Assembly: GCA_951799425.1 (NCBI GenBank)
Contig: OX637409.1
Location: forward strand, 11,938,960 to 12,002,959
Direction: 5' to 3'
DNA length: 64,000 nucleotides
Source: Ilex aquifolium
Lineage: Eukaryota > Streptophyta > Magnoliopsida > Aquifoliales > Aquifoliaceae
Part shown: piece by piece, positions 60,587-64,000 of the stretch
How the letters are laid out: the number at the start of each line of letters is the position of its first letter
Numbering within the stretch: position 1 is the first letter of the stretch
Program-made: the position numbers and the translations under genes
The notes under the pieces: model-generated
Database searches by the model: none
What the model saw: only the letters and a program-made list of their open reading frames with translations
What the model was told of the DNA's origin: nothing

Positions 60587-60603
60587 AAGGGCTGGGGGAC
60601 AAC
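60587..60603 (+). other. Polypurine tract of element F
   Basis: AAGGGCTGGGGGACAAC directly precedes the 3' LTR. The GGGGGACAACTGATGG context is common at the 3' LTR start of Tat elements. Confidence 0.75.
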
Positions 60604-61161
60604 TGATGGTACCAAAAATTAATTCTAAGTATGAGCTCAGCTCAAGGGATCAGATCGGGAGGTCAGTTAAGAGCCACAGAGCTTAGAGGACCAAAACCCG
60701 AGATGATAAGGAAGTAGCTGGAGGACAGTTGGCATCCCCAAAACAATAAGCCAAGCAACATTCCAGGCATAAAACACTCAATTGACCAAGATCTTCTCCT
60801 AGATTTAAGGGAAATCCCATGGATGAAGGGCGACGATCTCGGCAGAGATCTTCTAGAGTTAGGAATGACATTACAAGTACTATATATAGCCCCAACCAAA
60901 AGAGAAAAAGGGAGGAACATAAAAGAGCAATCTGTAAACATTTCGTTGAATAAATATACCTCTCATGAGCAAGAGCCTCCATTGTAGAGTGGACTAGCCG
61001 AGCTCATCAACCGGTGAACCACTATATTTCCACTATGTTTCACACACCACAATTCATATAACTAGAGCATACACCTACCCATCCACGAGCCTTGTAGCTT
61101 AGACCTATTCCAAACCATTCGTAATGAACTCATTGCTCATTCACGTGAAATTACACCATCA
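60604..61161 (+). repeat. Element F 3' LTR
   Basis: 558 bp, from TGATGGTACC to ACACCATCA, followed by CTACT. It aligns throughout with the 5' LTR. Confidence 0.9.
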
Positions 61162-61166
61162 CTACT

Positions 61167-61675
61167 CATGGTAAAAGGAAAGACATGTATCATGTAAAGA
61201 GACATAATGGAGAAATGAAACATGGAACTTGATCTAATGCAAGAAAACTTGAACTACGAAGAAAAATATTCAAAACCCATTTTAAAACTTGAAGTGAAGA
61301 AAACTTAAATGCATTAATGGTAGATTCAAGAACATGGAACTAAACTTGAAATACACTTGAAATAAATAAGATTAACGTACAAGAATTAAAGATTACAAGA
61401 TATTTAAAGCTAGCTACAACTGAAATGGAGAGGAAAATGCAAAAATACAAACTTCTATATGTAACTATTCATCATCTTCATTAGGAGCTTTCTAAGCTTA
61501 GGTAGCCACCCTCTTCAAAGCTTGTAAATGCTGAATATATGGAGAGTGAGAGCCTTGCATTTTCGTCCATGAGGGTCCCCCTAGGTGTGTGATAAGCCTC
61601 CCATCCATAGGAGGCTGAGTTGATGCATTGAACAGGCTAAGACAAGCCAAGCCTACAACTCTCCTGGCTGCCCCC
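61167..61675 (-). repeat. Element E 5' LTR, second part
   Basis: Matches 44428-44940 with about 14 substitutions. It ends at CCCCC, the target duplication of solo LTR G. Confidence 0.85.
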
Positions 61676-63334
61676 TGCTTGGTCATAACCATTGTTGTTC
61701 CTAACCTCCTAATATCATCCCTCAATGTGTATATGATGTAGGTGCGAAGGGAGTGTCACTCTCCCTTGGGATGATGTCAAAAGAAAGGGCAACGGAATGG
61801 TGGATAGAATGAAATGTATGAAATGGAATGTGCGAAATGAACAAAAGTGTGTGCGTGAACAAAAGTGCTCCCCAAGCGCAAGGAGTCTTTTGAATGTCGT
61901 GTTTTACTTGGAAAAGTATTCCAAGGTCATCTCCTCAGGGAAGGAAGGGAATTGTGTGAATGTGATTTTGGTAAAAAAAGAGAAAAGTGTAAAATCTTTT
62001 GAGTTTGAGTTTTGTGATTGTGTTTTTGATGAAAATGAAATAAAACAAGTGTTGGCTAATCCGAAGGGTTCATTCCAATGAGAATCACAAATCAACTCGA
62101 AGCCTTCCTCGAATAGAGTTTAGATGAACGATTGATTCGTGGGAAGCTAGGGACGAAATGGAGGTGAGGATCCAAGCATAGCTCGTGACCAGGCCTACGA
62201 GATATCAAAGACCCACAACCGTATCCACTCTCAACCCAGTCAAACCGAACCATCATACTCTGAGAGGAGGAAAGAAAATGAGTAGAAATGGCACACCCAA
62301 GAGGAGGTCTCCCTTGGATTAGCCAACTTAAAATCTAGCTACTCATGCTAAGCAAGAAAGACATAATGTAAAGAGACATAATGAAGAAATGAAGATTGGA
62401 GATAAACAAAATGCACAAATATAACTTCAGAATAATTTATACAAGTCAATCACCTTTTGCTAAAGAGTGAATGAGAAACTACTCACTCTTCATTGCTTTG
62501 GTAAAGCTAGAAAAGTAAGTGATGTTCATCCCTCCAAGTAGAGGCATTACAAGGTAAAAAGTAATTACACAAGGAGCCGATCTTCGACAAAGAATGAGTG
62601 AATTACGTTCCACCCTTCACGACTTTGGTAAAGCTCTAGAAAAGTGGAAGAGTTTCACTCCTCTAAGGGAAGAATGAAGCTCAACAATGGAAGTAAAAGA
62701 AAGCCATAATACAAAGCAATAATACAAGAATGTAAAGAAAACAATAACTACTTGGAGGGTTTTCCACAACCAAGATGATACAAGAAAGTAAAGAAAGCAA
62801 TAACTACTTGAAGGGTTTTCCACAACCAAGATCATACAAGAAAGTAAAGAAAGCAATAACTACTTGGAGGGTTTTCCACAACCAAGATCATACAAAAAAA
62901 GTAAAGAAAACAATAACTACTTAGAGGGTTTTCCATTACCAAAAAGTGTTCTTTACAAGAAAGATGATACAATTGAAAAAAGATGATATTTACAAGACAC
63001 AATGGGTGGTACTTATAGGCAACCAAAAGATGCTCTTTACAAGCCCCAAGGATATGCTCTTTACAAGTCCCAAGAGGACGCCCTTTAATTATACTTTGAT
63101 CCCCCTTTGTTTTGCTTTAATAATTGGCACCATATAGTTTGTAGCTTGATAATTGGCTCCTCAAGTAATTTGTAGCTTTGACACAATTGGCTCTTGAAAA
63201 GAACAATAATTAATGCATTATCCCTAATTCACATACTAACCCTAATTTGACTTATTTTAACTAGTTTAACTTCGTCTAACTAACACAATTGTCTTATTAA
63301 CTTAATTAAATTATGCATTAATTAGGGTTAATCA
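61676..63334 (-). repeat. Element G: solo LTR, Athila type
   Basis: 1659 bp flanked by exact CCCCC (61671-61675, 63335-63339). On the minus strand it starts TGATTAACCCTAATT and ends TTATGACCAAGCA. Its end half (61676-62350) closely matches LTR E, but its start half is different and holds a four-copy 56 bp tandem repeat. No interior is present. Confidence 0.85.
62725..62948 (-). repeat. 56 bp tandem repeat, four copies, in solo LTR G
   Basis: Units begin at 62725, 62781, 62837 and 62893, each with AATAACTACTTGGAGGG and TTTTCCACAACCAAGAT. The outer copies are more diverged. It lies in the start (U3-side) half of the LTR. Confidence 0.9.
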
Positions 63335-63339
63335 CCCCC

Positions 63340-64000
63340 TTCTCTCCCATCCCCATTAATGTCATTGCCTTCAAAGTCTTCCACAAGGGTGTAGGAATCA
63401 TGTAAATGTGTAAGGGATGTCAGAGGACAAGTGGGGGAATCAATGGTGGGACCCCCAAGCAAGTGGAGCATGGTTTGCAAGTGTTTTGGGCTGTTCAGCA
63501 GACAGTACCAGTACTATGTACCGGTACCCCGAACTCCAGAGGCAGAACTGTACCGGTACTGTTTCTGCTGCGGACCAGTTTTCGTAGAATCATCATAACT
63601 TTTGATCCGAACGTCCAATTGAGCTAAAAGTTTGACACAATACAGAAGATATCCAGATCTACAACTTTCATGTTTTGAACATTCTCAGATTTGAAGCAAA
63701 TCATGGTCAAAAAGGAGGAAAACTAAGGTACTACTACAAAATGGTGTGGGTGCTGATGCCTATGTTACCAAACACCAATACCTCCTTGATTTCTTTCACT
63801 TTTAAGCCTCCAAATCCTCATGTAATGTGTCCATCTCTCCACCACACATCCACACATAGTTGCAAGATTCTAAAATCCATCATTTATGCTATAATTCCCT
63901 GTAACATCGAAAATTCAACATTATTGACAACTTTGGCTAACTCTAAGTACTTAAATGCAAAAGTTGAGTTAAAATGCATGTAATGAGGCCTTCAAATATG
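63340..64000 (-). repeat. Element E 5' LTR, third part (runs off the window)
   Basis: Matches 44941-45611, including a three-copy palindrome array at 63504-63560. By comparison with the 3' LTR, about 19 more bases complete it. Confidence 0.85.

Larger units (their letters stand above)
47940..61161 (+). mobile_element. Element F: Tat-lineage Ty3/gypsy element
   Basis: 13.2 kb flanked by exact CTACT duplications (47935-47939, 61162-61166). Short LTRs (585 and 558 bp) start TGATxGTACC and end ACACCATCA. A TGGCGCCGTCTGTGGGAA primer site follows. The interior has gag, protease, RT, RNase H, a second archaeal-type RNase H, integrase, a tandem repeat array and two antisense ORF clusters, the layout of Tat elements such as Grande. 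LTR divergence is about 30 substitutions in 558 bp (5-6%). It is broken at roughly five to eight places, yet the domains are well kept. Confidence 0.9.
43778..64000 (-). mobile_element. Element E: non-autonomous Athila-type element with two later insertions
   Basis: On the minus strand E has a 5' LTR (63340-64000, 61167-61675, 47289-47939, running about 19 bp past the window), a TGGCGCCGTTGCCGA primer site, a 1.66 kb interior and a complete 3' LTR (43778-45630). The interior holds only a gag C-terminal remnant and a block of the Athila spacer; pol and the env-position ORF are absent. Without F and G it is about 5.4 kb. LTR divergence is about 4% overall and uneven along the LTR. F and G lie in its 5' LTR. 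The five bases before it are TGTCC; the partner copy is outside the window. Confidence 0.85.

Overview
The window is repeat DNA from a plant nuclear genome, most likely a flowering plant with a repeat-rich genome. It is built almost entirely from nested Ty3/gypsy LTR retrotransposons of plant-specific lineages (Athila, Del/Tekay chromovirus, Tat) plus one Helitron. I see no intact host gene, no RNA gene and no bacterial-type signal. The species cannot be told from the sequence.

Left block (1-8910). A Del/Tekay-type element D (1-6285, plus strand, 5' LTR cut by the window edge) has two long, nearly identical LTRs around under 1 kb of internal DNA. D sits in the 3' internal end of an Athila-type element I, whose polypurine tract and 3' LTR follow (6286-8254). 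I in turn appears to sit in a Del/Tekay LTR J on the minus strand (8255-8910).

Middle left (8911-11192). A short unassigned stretch, then a non-autonomous Helitron K (9112-10967) with a clear 3' hairpin and CTAG end, then a small old fragment L of an Athila-type element.

Main stack (11193-64000). A minus-strand Del/Tekay chromovirus C (LTR 11193-13717, integrase and chromodomain 13718-14861 and 43476-43625, start of its other LTR 43626-43777) was split by Athila element B (14862-43470). B was split by Athila element A (15054-27950, TSD GGTAG) in its 5' LTR and by a solo LTR H (36277-38503, TSD GATAA) in its spacer. C's other LTR was split by a minus-strand non-autonomous Athila element E (43778 to just past the window end). 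E's 5' LTR was split by a 13.2 kb Tat-lineage element F (47940-61161, TSD CTACT) and a solo LTR G (61676-63334, TSD CCCCC). These boundaries account for nearly every base after 11193.

A and B share one layout: LTR, tRNA-type primer site, gag with a zinc knuckle, protease, RT, RNase H, integrase, an internal polypurine tract, a long conserved non-coding spacer, a palindrome array, an env-position ORF with an acidic tail, the 3' polypurine tract and the LTR. F has the Tat layout with two RNase H domains and two antisense ORF clusters between pol and the 3' LTR. All are treated as fossils. LTR pairs differ by roughly 1% (D), 3% (A, B), 4% (E) and 5-6% (F), counted or sampled by eye.

The most striking unexplained structure is a palindromic array module. 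Several copies of a CCGG-centred palindrome are separated by a CTACTGGAGT-like spacer. It lies at the same place in three Athila LTR families, again just upstream of the env-position ORF in A and B, and also in Del/Tekay-type LTRs (C and H). The core is GTACCGGTAC in most families but a different palindrome (ACCTTCCGGAAGGT) in B.
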